From an uncultured Actinomyces sp. (lineage in GTDB: Bacteria > Actinomycetota > Actinomycetes > Actinomycetales > Actinomycetaceae): a stretch of 7,217 nucleotides of DNA. Under the pieces are notes generated by a model. The model saw only the letters and a list, made by a program, of their open reading frames with translations. It did no database searches and was not told the DNA's origin. Positions within the stretch are counted from its first letter, which is position 1. Each line of letters begins with the position of its first letter. The translations under genes and the position numbers were made by a program. The stretch is from contig CAMFDH010000063.1 of NCBI GenBank assembly GCA_945949035.1, forward strand, positions 1-7,217, in the 5' to 3' direction. Positions 1-4,890 of this stretch are shown piece by piece.

Positions 1-31
1 GCGGATCAGATTCGCACTTGGATTCTGCTGG

Positions 32-256
32 TCAGCTCTCGGTGTCCGGCGCGATGACGGACCAGATCTCGTCCGGGTGTGCCAGGTCGTAGGTGTCGAG
101 GAAGCGCTGATCGGACGCGCTGGGTGTTCGTTGGAGACGGATGGCCTCTGCTTGTATCGCGTCGGCCTGGATGCAGGTGGAGTTGCGGGCCCAGCGCTTC
201 GGGCAGTGTGCGCACCACCGGTCGCCGCAGTTGGGTAGTTCGGGATCCGGGGGCAT
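32..256 (-). CDS. Small four-cysteine protein of unknown function
   Basis: 74-residue protein, not recognised as a named family. The N-terminal part holds cysteines at residues 10, 15, 18 and 28 in the order C-x4-C-x2-C-x9-C (segment NCGDRWCAHCPKRW and onward), a spacing that could bind one zinc ion; the rest is a charged, probably helical segment ending in an acidic tail. I chose the ATG at 256 because GAGGA lies 5-6 bases upstream on the minus strand. The ATG at 268, four codons earlier, and the one at 346 lack a convincing ribosome site. It is the last of three leftward genes, 279 bases after the 45-residue membrane peptide gene, with a strongly structured stretch between them. Small Cys-cluster proteins are common in actinophage accessory regions and may bind nucleic acid or protein partners; that role is inference only. 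Whether the gene is real is fairly secure, its function is not. Confidence 0.6.
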   Translation of the reverse strand: MPPDPELPNCGDRWCAHCPKRWARNSTCIQADAIQAEAIRLQRTPSASDQRFLDTYDLAHPDEIWSVIAPDTES

Positions 257-344
257 ATTTTTCCTCATGGGTGTGTACGGTATGCCGCCCCATGGAATAA
301 AGTCATACGCCCCTGTAGGTGCATCTCTGCGGGGGTGAGACGAC

Positions 345-425
345 ACGGCGCCGCCCTCACCGGAGCTGTTACCGCAACGGGCGGTTACAGGACCTCATCT
401 CCTACCCCCGTGAGGGCGGCGCCGT
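345..425. repeat. Perfect 16-bp inverted repeat with nested stem
   Basis: The arms ACGGCGCCGCCCTCAC (345-360) and GTGAGGGCGGCGCCGT (410-425) are exact reverse complements separated by 49 bases. Inside the spacer, GTTACCGC (368-375) and GCGGTTAC (381-388) pair with one mismatch around AACGG, giving a two-level structure. It lies between two leftward genes, so it would sit in the untranslated RNA upstream of the four-cysteine gene. The large spacer and the absence of a following T-run argue against a simple terminator. It could be a structured leader, a protein-binding site or part of an origin. Confidence 0.75.
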
Positions 426-628
426 TTCCGCTCTTGTGGGGCAGCCACGGAAACGTTACGGAAACAGGGGGCTCGACTCCCTGGAACAGGGTCTTGATCT
501 GCGGAAACCCTGTATCCGTAACGTCCGGGGCGGCGTTACCGGATGTTCGTTGTTTCCTTGCCCTGACGGATACGGATCGTTTCCACCCATCCCCGGATCG
601 CTGCGATGGAAACGGCGGCACCGGTAAC
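368..628. repeat. Cluster of GGWAAC / GTTWCC hexamers
   Basis: Ten copies of GGWAAC or its complement lie within about 260 bases: starts at 368, 424, 449, 460, 503, 535, 552, 579, 608 and 623. Near-matches are GGTTAC at 383 and CGTAAC at 517. By simple counting fewer than one would be expected by chance. Several are arranged as inverted pairs: CGTTTCCG 423-430 with CGGAAACG 448-455, and CGTTTCCA 578-585 with TGGAAACG 607-614. The cluster spans non-coding DNA and the 45-residue peptide gene, so codon use does not explain it. A multi-site operator, iteron-like origin or partition-type site are possible; I cannot choose between them. Confidence 0.65.
453..524. repeat. 17-bp near-perfect inverted repeat with inner hairpin
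   Basis: ACGTTACGGAAACAGGG (453-469) and CCCTGTATCCGTAACGT (508-524) are reverse complements with one mismatch. The spacer holds CCCTG-GAA-CAGGG (479-491), a tight hairpin. A competing pair, ACAGGGT (486-492) with ACCCTGT (507-513), shares bases with both stems, and GTAACG (518-523) can instead pair with CGTTAC (534-539). The outer left arm also overlaps CGGAAACG (448-455), which can pair with CGTTTCCG (423-430). Several mutually exclusive folds are therefore possible in either strand. Confidence 0.7.
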
Positions 629-673
629 GCTGAGCACTGTCACCGAGAGGACGACAGCGAAAGAAACAGACAC
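536..673 (-). CDS. 45-residue single-span membrane peptide
   Basis: Short gene starting at GTG (673) behind a strong ribosome site AAGGAG (680-685) with an ideal 6-base gap, ending in TAA at 536-538. The start lies 22 bases after the stop of the RiPP-type gene, so the two are probably co-transcribed and perhaps translationally coupled. The product begins MSVSFAVVLSVTVLSVTG; about residues 4-26 form one hydrophobic helix rich in Val, Ser and Ala, followed by a basic tail with several Arg and Lys (ending ETTNIR). That charge pattern suggests an N-out, C-in membrane peptide. It has no recognised family. A RiPP precursor role was considered because of the neighbour, but I see no Thr two residues before a Gly that is followed by Asp or Glu at position 7-9, as lasso precursors need. 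GGWAAC hexamers run through the gene. Confidence rests mainly on the ribosome site and the clean membrane span. Confidence 0.6.
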   Translation of the reverse strand: MSVSFAVVLSVTVLSVTGAAVSIAAIRGWVETIRIRQGKETTNIR

Positions 674-695
674 GGCAGGCTCCTTGGGATACGTG

Positions 696-1379
696 TCAGA
701 AGGTGGAAACAGCCAGAGTCGCCTGCGGTCGGGCCACTGGACCGTCCGGAACGGTGCACCACCAAGAGGGGGACTTGGCGGTGTGGGACATGCCGAAGGT
801 CAGGTCGACGCGGGCTCCGAGCAGGCTGGCCGCTATGACAGTGGCCATCGCGATGGTGCGCTCGGTGCACCGGTAGAAGTAGGTGGCCCTCCACGGGGCG
901 GCCTTCAGGGTCATGAGGTGGAGTTGGCCTGCGGCACGTGCTGTCAGGTACCGCTGGCCAGGTTGCCGGTGGAGTGCTTCGATCCGGTGCCCCAGCCGGT
1001 GGAGGGACAGCGACTCGATACGCAGGGCTTTCCCCCAGGCCCGCCGTAGTTGTCGAAGGGTTACGTGGGGCAGTTCCTGGGGTGCGCCAGGCGGATTCGC
1101 TGGAGGCCAGTGGGGGGTCTTCAGTTCAGGAAAGGGCAAGGACGGGCTCTCGCGCTCCAGGGTCATGAGTCCGGCTTCGACGAAGAAGCGCAGGTGTTCC
1201 ATGTCCTCATCGAGGAGGTGGGCGGTGCTGCCGGTGACTTCGACGCTTTCCCATACCCACGCCTGGTCGCCGGAGAGGTACATCCACCGGTCGTGCAGGG
1301 TGTCGACGACTGCGCATCCGCGTTCGTCGAAGGACGAGACCACGCCGGGCATGGGACGAACGGTGATTACTCCCCGCAT
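696..1379 (-). CDS. PqqD-like/lasso B2-like fusion protein (RiPP maturation type)
   Basis: 227-residue protein of two parts. Residues about 4-76 resemble the PqqD-like RiPP recognition element (lasso B1): FDERGCAVVDTLHDRWMYL, then AWVW and a helix ending EHLRFFVEAGLM. Known members bind the leader of a precursor peptide. After a Pro-rich linker (about 79-104), residues 105-227 resemble lasso B2 cysteine proteases (transglutaminase-like), which cut off the leader: helices, then YRCTERTIAMATVIAASLLG with candidate nucleophile Cys171, a strand RVDLTFGMS, and PSWWCTVPDG where the family usually has the His-containing AHAW-type motif. Here Ser205 stands at the expected His position, so proteolytic activity is doubtful. 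In actinobacteria B1 and B2 are usually separate genes; this is a fusion. Start ATG 1379 has GGAGGG 11 bases upstream. It diverges from the terminase gene. No precursor, cyclase or transporter gene is visible. The RRE assignment is moderately strong by eye, the B2 one weaker. Confidence 0.6.
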   Translation of the reverse strand: MRGVITVRPMPGVVSSFDERGCAVVDTLHDRWMYLSGDQAWVWESVEVTGSTAHLLDEDMEHLRFFVEAGLMTLERESPSLPFPELKTPHWPPANPPGAPQELPHVTLRQLRRAWGKALRIESLSLHRLGHRIEALHRQPGQRYLTARAAGQLHLMTLKAAPWRATYFYRCTERTIAMATVIAASLLGARVDLTFGMSHTAKSPSWWCTVPDGPVARPQATLAVSTF

Positions 1380-1455
1380 CTGAGTGTTTACCCTCCGTGA
1401 TGTCGCGAGGCATGATGGCTGCCTCACGTACTTAACGAGCCTGAGGTGCATCTGG
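1380..1455. promoter_or_regulatory. Divergent intergenic with small inverted repeat
   Basis: These 76 bases separate the leftward RiPP-type gene from the rightward terminase gene, so promoters or operators for one or both directions may lie here. GAGGCA (1407-1412) and TGCCTC (1420-1425) form a perfect 6-bp inverted repeat around seven bases. The terminase ribosome site GAGGTG (1443-1448) and the leftward ribosome site (GGAGGG complement, 1391-1396) frame it. I could not find a convincing -35/-10 pair on either strand. The space is too small for a terminase small-subunit gene. Confidence 0.4.
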
Positions 1456-3966
1456 ATGAGTAGAGCGGACAAGCAGATTGCTCGTTCTGTCGCTGAAGAG
1501 CTTCGCAACCAGGCGCGACAGGCTTCATGGGCCTCCAACCCGGCGGGCTGGGCCCACGATGTCCTCGGCGTGCACATGTGGTCGAAGCAGAAGGAGATCT
1601 CACACTCCGTAGTCGACAATAAGCGCACCGTAGTCGCCTCGTGCCACGGCACCGGCAAGGTGCTCGGTGCAGACGAAGCGATCCCCGTCCCCCTGGAAAG
1701 CCACCCGACCGGCTGGATACGCGCGGGAGATCTGACCGTCGGTACGAATGTCCTCGGATCTGACGGAAGCCCGACACGAATCACTGGCCGCACCCCCGTC
1801 CAGCACGTTCCCTACTACCGCGTTCACTTCGACGACGGAACCAGCATCCTGGCAGGCGGTCCGCACGAATGGGCAGCCATCGACCTGAAAACCCATCCTC
1901 AGGAACCCGAAGACTGGCGGAGCCGCTGGTCAGCCACTACGACAGTCACCACAGAAACCATCCAGGAAAACCTGGAAGCGGACGGAGAGGAGCGTTGGCT
2001 CATTCCGCTGGCTTCCGCTCTCGATCTACCGACAGCAGACCTTCCTCTGGACCCCTACGCCTTGGGGATGTGGCTCGGGAGCGGCCTGACTGACGAGACC
2101 GCCCGGATCTTCCGGCCCCAGCTTCGCAAGGCAGGACTCCGGGATCGCAAGCACATCCCTGCGATGTATCTCCGCGCCAGCATTGAGCAGCGATGGGCTC
2201 TGTTGCGGGGCATGATGAACAGCATCGGGTTCTTGAACGCAGAGGAAGGAACCTGCGGCGTCGAGGTCACCAGCCGAAAGCTGTCGGACGACTTCCACGA
2301 GTTGGTCACCTCGCTCGGGATGAAATGCATTTCGGTCGAGAGCAAGATCATGCGCTTGACCGAGGGGAAGTTCACTGAGGTCGGCGACCGAGGGTACCGC
2401 CACACTTTTCGTCCTCCTCGCAGTAGACCTCTTCTGGTACGAGGTCAGGCGTGGCAGGCACCGTCGGAGCCGGACCCCTGGCACACGCAGCGAACGGTCG
2501 TCGCTGTCACCAAGGAATCCGCTGCCACCCCTGGATTCTGCATTCAGGTCGCGGCCGAAGATCACCTGTACCTGTGCGGAAGGTCGATGACTCCTACGCA
2601 CAACTCGATGATCGCCTCCGTTCTGGCCTGCTGGTGGATCTCCACCAGGCCGATCGGTGAAGCGGTTGTGGTGAGTACCGCTCCCACGTACCAGCAGGTG
2701 AACAAGATCCTGTGGGAGGAGATCCGGAAGCACCACGCCACTGCGAAACGACGAGGTACCCCGATGATCGGGTACGTCACGCAGGGAGATGAGTGGAAGA
2801 CCCCGGACGGGAAGATCCTCGCCTTCGGGCGCAAGCCCGCAACCGGCAACATTCACGGCTTTCAGGGAATCCACCGCAAGTTCGTGCTTGCCATTGGTGA
2901 CGAAGCCTGCGGTCTGCCGGAGGAGATCTGGACAGGTATCGAGGCCATCACTACCGGCGACTCCTGCCGGATGCTGTACATCGGGAACCCGGACGACCGG
3001 CAGACGGAGTTCGGTAAGGCGTTCTTGGACCCGAAGGTCGCCAACGACTGGAACAGGATCTCCGTCCCTGCGAGCAGCACTCCGAACTTTACGGGCGAGA
3101 AGGTCCCCGCTCTCCTGAACGAAGTGCTGGTCTCCCGAGGGTGGGCCGATGACCGGCTTCGGGCTTGGGGGCCGGACGACCCCCGTTACATCTCGAAGGT
3201 CACTGCCAAGTTCCCCGAGCAGTCGAAGTCCTCGCTGTTCCCCCCAGCGCTGGTGGCTCAGTCGATGGACCAGGTTCCTGTGCAGGCGGTGGGGCCGGTG
3301 GTTCGCCTAGGGGTCGACGTCGCCCGTTTCGGCACTGACATGAACGTGGTGGTCAGTCACGCCGGGGTGACTGCTCGGGTGGAGGACACCTGGGGCGGTA
3401 CCGACACCGTGTCCTCAGCGCACAAGGTGCTGAAGATCGCCGAGGATCTGAAGGAACGACTGAAGGCGTCGTGGGTGGAGATCCGGGTCGACGCGGTTGG
3501 GCTGGGTGCGGGCGTGGTGGACACCCTCAACGCTCGTGCGGTTCTACTGGCGGACCCCTGGTTCAGCGTGTACGAGCTGCATGGGTCTGCGTCCCCTCCG
3601 GTAGATGTCGGGGGGTCGGTGCATGGCTACGGCAATGCGCGGGCGTACTGGTTCGATCAGCTGCGGCAGCAGATGCGCAACGAGACGGTGAAGATCCAGG
3701 GAGGGGAGTTCGCGGACCGGATCACGGATGACCTGGGGATCGTCTTCTACGAGTTCCGTTCAGGGAAGCTGTACATCATCTCCAAGGAGCAGATGCGCAA
3801 GGACCACGGTCGGAGCCCGGACTTTGCAGATGCGCTGGCGTACGCGACGGCGCCGGTGGCCGAGGGGCTGCCGGGGGGGTCGACGACCCCGGATCCGGCG
3901 GCGCAGATCTCGGAGGATCTGGAAGATGTGATGGATCTGCGGGAGATGTCGATCAGCCCCTTCTGA
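1456..3966 (+). CDS. terL: Terminase large subunit, intein-containing precursor
   Basis: Packaging motor ATPase and headful or end-cutting nuclease; it docks on the portal and pumps DNA into the prohead. The precursor is 836 residues; removing the intein (residues 69-383) leaves 521, a normal TerL length. ATPase: Walker A is ASCHGTGK (61-68) joined after splicing to Ser384; Walker B is VLAIGDEA with Asp482-Glu483. RNase H-like nuclease: GVDVARFGTD (Asp621), RVDAVGLGAG (Asp679) and DFADALAYA (Asp792) match the three acidic motifs. Start ATG 1456 has GAGGTG seven bases upstream. The in-frame GTG at 1384 lacks a ribosome site and would bring in a TTA codon, rare in Streptomyces-like genomes, so it was rejected. 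No small-subunit gene is seen nearby. The holin-like, XhlA-like and portal genes follow on the same strand. The TerL call is very secure. Confidence 0.96.
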   Translation: MSRADKQIARSVAEELRNQARQASWASNPAGWAHDVLGVHMWSKQKEISHSVVDNKRTVVASCHGTGKVLGADEAIPVPLESHPTGWIRAGDLTVGTNVLGSDGSPTRITGRTPVQHVPYYRVHFDDGTSILAGGPHEWAAIDLKTHPQEPEDWRSRWSATTTVTTETIQENLEADGEERWLIPLASALDLPTADLPLDPYALGMWLGSGLTDETARIFRPQLRKAGLRDRKHIPAMYLRASIEQRWALLRGMMNSIGFLNAEEGTCGVEVTSRKLSDDFHELVTSLGMKCISVESKIMRLTEGKFTEVGDRGYRHTFRPPRSRPLLVRGQAWQAPSEPDPWHTQRTVVAVTKESAATPGFCIQVAAEDHLYLCGRSMTPTHNSMIASVLACWWISTRPIGEAVVVSTAPTYQQVNKILWEEIRKHHATAKRRGTPMIGYVTQGDEWKTPDGKILAFGRKPATGNIHGFQGIHRKFVLAIGDEACGLPEEIWTGIEAITTGDSCRMLYIGNPDDRQTEFGKAFLDPKVANDWNRISVPASSTPNFTGEKVPALLNEVLVSRGWADDRLRAWGPDDPRYISKVTAKFPEQSKSSLFPPALVAQSMDQVPVQAVGPVVRLGVDVARFGTDMNVVVSHAGVTARVEDTWGGTDTVSSAHKVLKIAEDLKERLKASWVEIRVDAVGLGAGVVDTLNARAVLLADPWFSVYELHGSASPPVDVGGSVHGYGNARAYWFDQLRQQMRNETVKIQGGEFADRITDDLGIVFYEFRSGKLYIISKEQMRKDHGRSPDFADALAYATAPVAEGLPGGSTTPDPAAQISEDLEDVMDLREMSISPF
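1660..2604 (+). other. Class 3 intein inside TerL Walker A
   Basis: 315-residue protein-splicing element between Lys68 and Ser384 of the TerL precursor. It begins VLGADEAIPV, with no Cys, Ser or Thr at the first position, and ends MTPTHN before Ser. Recognisable blocks: a GWIRAGDLTVGTNVLGSDG segment near the N-terminus; block B GGPHEWAA with His at intein residue 69 and Trp at 71; block F GFCIQVAAEDHLYLCG with Cys at 294; block G PTHN with Thr 313, His 314 and Asn 315. Trp in B, Cys in F and Thr in G form the WCT triplet that defines class 3 inteins, where the block F Cys replaces the missing N-terminal nucleophile. The boundary is set by the need for Ser or Thr after GTGK in Walker A and by the terminal HN. 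The +1 residue Ser384 is the expected second nucleophile. The insertion is in frame and splits the ATP-binding loop. Confidence 0.9.
2050..2418 (+). other. Degenerate LAGLIDADG endonuclease remnant in intein
   Basis: The central part of the intein corresponds to a LAGLIDADG (DOD) homing endonuclease. Motif 1 is DPYALGMWLGSG (precursor residues 199-210), where the usual catalytic Asp of LG-D-G is Ser209. Motif 2 is LLRGMMNSIGFL (249-260), where the usual MDTDG reads MNSIG, so the catalytic Asp is Ile257 and the preceding acidic position is Asn255. KHIPAMYLRASIEQRWALL, normally just before motif 2, is well kept, but only about 25 residues separate motif 1 from it, far fewer than in intact actinophage examples as I know the family. 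The downstream part (VTSRKLSDDFHELVTSLGMK) is preserved. The endonuclease is therefore probably dead and partly deleted while the splicing blocks are intact. Confidence 0.8.
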
Positions 3967-3969
3967 TCG

Positions 3970-3984
3970 CTTGTCACTGACAAG
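3970..3984. repeat. 15-bp palindrome after terL stop
   Basis: CTTGTCA-C-TGACAAG is a perfect 7-bp dyad with a single central base, beginning three bases after the terL stop codon. With a one-base spacer it cannot fold into a good RNA hairpin, so it looks more like a dimeric protein-binding site than a terminator. A related TGACA occurs at 4001-4005. No regulator is encoded in the window to pair with it. Confidence 0.5.
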
Positions 3985-4018
3985 GGGACAGATCCAGATG
4001 TGACAGACGGTGAGAATC

Positions 4019-4047
4019 TAGGCAGATTCAGTCACGCTGCGTAGACT
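4019..4047 (+). promoter_or_regulatory. Possible promoter before holin-like genes
   Basis: TAGGCA (4019-4024) and TAGACT (4042-4047) are spaced 17 bases apart. They match a sigma70-type -35 only in part (4 of 6 positions against TTGACA) and an actinobacterial -10 (TAGRRT-like) well. Transcription would start about seven bases on, close to the ATG at 4055. A short hairpin GAATCT-AGGC-AGATTC (4014-4029) overlaps the -35. This is a pattern match only, in a 225-base gene-poor spacer between terL and the holin-like gene. Confidence 0.3.
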
Positions 4048-4054
4048 GTGGGGC

Positions 4055-4195
4055 ATGGGACATACGGCCAGCCAGGGCATTCCTGCCGCGTTCCGGCGGC
4101 ATCCGCCCGGTCCGGTGAACGTTGTCACCACTTCCACAGCATTCGGCCGTCCACATCCGTGGGCGGCCTTCGCAGACATGAGGTGTACGAGATGA
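4055..4195 (+). CDS. Possible 46-residue leaderless leader ORF
   Basis: A 46-codon ORF begins at ATG 4055, seven bases after the putative -10 TAGACT, so its mRNA could start at or next to the AUG (leaderless). Its stop TGA (4193-4195) overlaps the ATG of the holin-like gene in the arrangement ATGA, a classic coupling signal. The product starts MGHTASQGIPAAF and is rich in Pro, Arg, His and Ala, with no known family or membrane span. Roughly two thirds of its third codon positions are G or C, lower than expected for a solid gene here. There is no usable ribosome site. It may be a real coupling peptide or a chance ORF. Confidence 0.25.
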   Translation: MGHTASQGIPAAFRRHPPGPVNVVTTSTAFGRPHPWAAFADMRCTR

Positions 4196-4584
4196 CTCAC
4201 TCCTTGCTGGCGGACAAGCGGTTCTGGCTCAACGCAGGAGAGCGTGCGGTACTTACGTTCGCTCAGGCCCTGGCCGCGCAGCTGGCAGTCTTCGAGGTCG
4301 CGGACATCGAGGAGATGAAGCTTGACGGGCTGCCCTGGTCAGCGATGGTCTCGGTGTCGGTCGTAGCTTCCTTGATTTCGCTGCTCACCACGATCGGTAA
4401 GGGTTCGGCGGGAAGCGCCGGTTCGGGTGTCGATCTCGCGCCGGAGGATGTGGCCGAGCCCTTCACTCACGATGGCGTGCCGTCGTCTCGGGACGAGAAG
4501 GCTTCGGATCTGACTGTCGTGGAGGAGCCCGACGAAGCGGAAGAGCCTGCGCAGGCCGCCACCAAGAGCAAGAAGCGGAAGTAG
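4192..4584 (+). CDS. Holin-like two-span membrane protein (r1t-type resemblance)
   Basis: 130-residue protein with an N-terminal RFWLNAGERAVLTFAQALAA segment typical of small actinophage holins of the r1t type (FW..AERA..TFAQ). Two hydrophobic helices are visible, about residues 19-37 and 47-68, joined by an acidic turn. After a Gly/Ser/Ala linker the C-terminal half is hydrophilic and acidic, ending in a Lys-rich tail KSKKRK, as holin tails often do. Holins collect in the inner membrane and open it to release the endolysin at the end of infection. Start ATG 4192 has GAGGTG six bases upstream; longer in-frame starts such as GTG 4048 give non-membrane sequence and lack a ribosome site. The gene sits between terL and portal, 10 bases before a coiled-coil membrane protein, a likely partner. 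No endolysin gene is in view, so the lysis role is inferred from sequence type. Confidence 0.7.
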   Translation: MTHSLLADKRFWLNAGERAVLTFAQALAAQLAVFEVADIEEMKLDGLPWSAMVSVSVVASLISLLTTIGKGSAGSAGSGVDLAPEDVAEPFTHDGVPSSRDEKASDLTVVEEPDEAEEPAQAATKSKKRK

Positions 4585-4594
4585 GCGGTCGCGA

Positions 4595-4873
4595 ATGACG
4601 TCGGGAGACGACGGGATCGTCACCATAAGGGACATTTACGCACTGGTTCAGCAGGTCAACACACGTACCACGGAGCTGATGCACCAGGTCAACACTCTGG
4701 CTCTCCGCGCCGAGGAGGATCGCAGGCGTGCTGCTGAGGATCGGAGTGAGGCCGAGGGGCTGGCCGAGGAGATGGGAAAACTCAAGATCAAGGTGTACAC
4801 GGCCACCGCCACGGCCACCGCGTTGATGAGCGTTCTCGTGACCCTCGGACAGGCAGGGTCACCCTTCGGGTAG
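4595..4873 (+). CDS. Coiled-coil, tail-anchored membrane protein (XhlA-like layout)
   Basis: 92-residue protein. Residues about 10-66 form a charged amphipathic coiled coil (IYALVQQVNTRTTELMHQVNTL... then a Glu/Arg/Ala-rich stretch), followed by one membrane span at about 68-85 and a short tail GSPFG. This order, coiled coil then C-terminal span, is that of XhlA-type proteins, which work with a holin in host lysis; the sequence itself is too short and simple to prove the family. An 11-residue repeat (QQVNT / HQVNT) lies in the coil and four Thr-Ala pairs start the membrane span. ATG 4595 lies 10 bases after the holin-like stop; the ribosome site is weak (GGCGG, 4584-4588), suggesting coupling to the upstream gene. 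Alternative roles are a structural membrane protein or a second holin component. Confidence 0.65.
   Translation: MTSGDDGIVTIRDIYALVQQVNTRTTELMHQVNTLALRAEEDRRRAAEDRSEAEGLAEEMGKLKIKVYTATATATALMSVLVTLGQAGSPFG
4652..4695 (+). repeat. Direct repeat of 11 bases, 33 bases apart
   Basis: CAGGTCAACAC occurs at 4652-4662 and again at 4685-4695 inside the coiled-coil gene. The 33-base offset equals 11 codons, so the protein repeats QVNT at hendecad spacing, consistent with a duplicated coiled-coil unit. Confidence 0.6.
4799..4822 (+). repeat. Tandem 12-base repeat coding Thr-Ala pairs
   Basis: ACGGCCACCGCC (4799-4810) is followed directly by ACGGCCACCGCG (4811-4822), differing only in the last base. 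It encodes four Thr-Ala pairs (residues 69-76) at the start of the membrane span of the coiled-coil protein. Slippage could change the helix length. Confidence 0.6.
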
Positions 4874-4890
4874 CACTACACACTGTAGCT

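Noticed and set aside
376..402. Nine-codon leader peptide (MRSCNRPLR) in the minus-strand RNA
   Set aside because: The start is directly against the GGAG bases, the peptide has no run of one amino acid, and nothing else supports attenuation.
385..621. 78-residue minus-strand ORF
   Set aside because: It overlaps the 45-residue membrane peptide gene in another frame, lacks a ribosome site and its sequence follows the inverted repeats rather than a protein pattern.
536..673. 45-residue peptide as a lasso precursor
   Set aside because: No Thr at -2 before a Gly core start and no Asp/Glu at core position 7-9; it reads as a simple membrane peptide.
335..1383. Plus-strand ORFs across 335-838, 606-1049, 883-1383 and 1050-1400
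   Set aside because: They lie opposite the leftward genes, have Arg/Gly/Pro-rich shadow-type composition and no ribosome sites; the minus strand gives recognisable domains.
1384..1455. GTG start at 1384 for the terminase gene
   Set aside because: No ribosome site, includes a TTA codon rare in such genomes, and the added 24 residues do not look like TerL; ATG 1456 has GAGGTG at good spacing.
1380..1793. N-terminal extension of the RiPP-type gene to 1793
   Set aside because: The extension is antisense to TerL and its intein, and ATG 1379 has its own GGAGGG site and starts exactly at the domain.
2026..2874. 282-residue minus-strand ORF
   Set aside because: Antisense shadow of the intein and TerL ATPase coding sequence.
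3876..3890. Palindrome GGGGTCG-A-CGACCCC
   Set aside because: Inside the 3' coding part of terL in very GC-rich sequence; explained by Gly/Ser/Thr/Pro codons.
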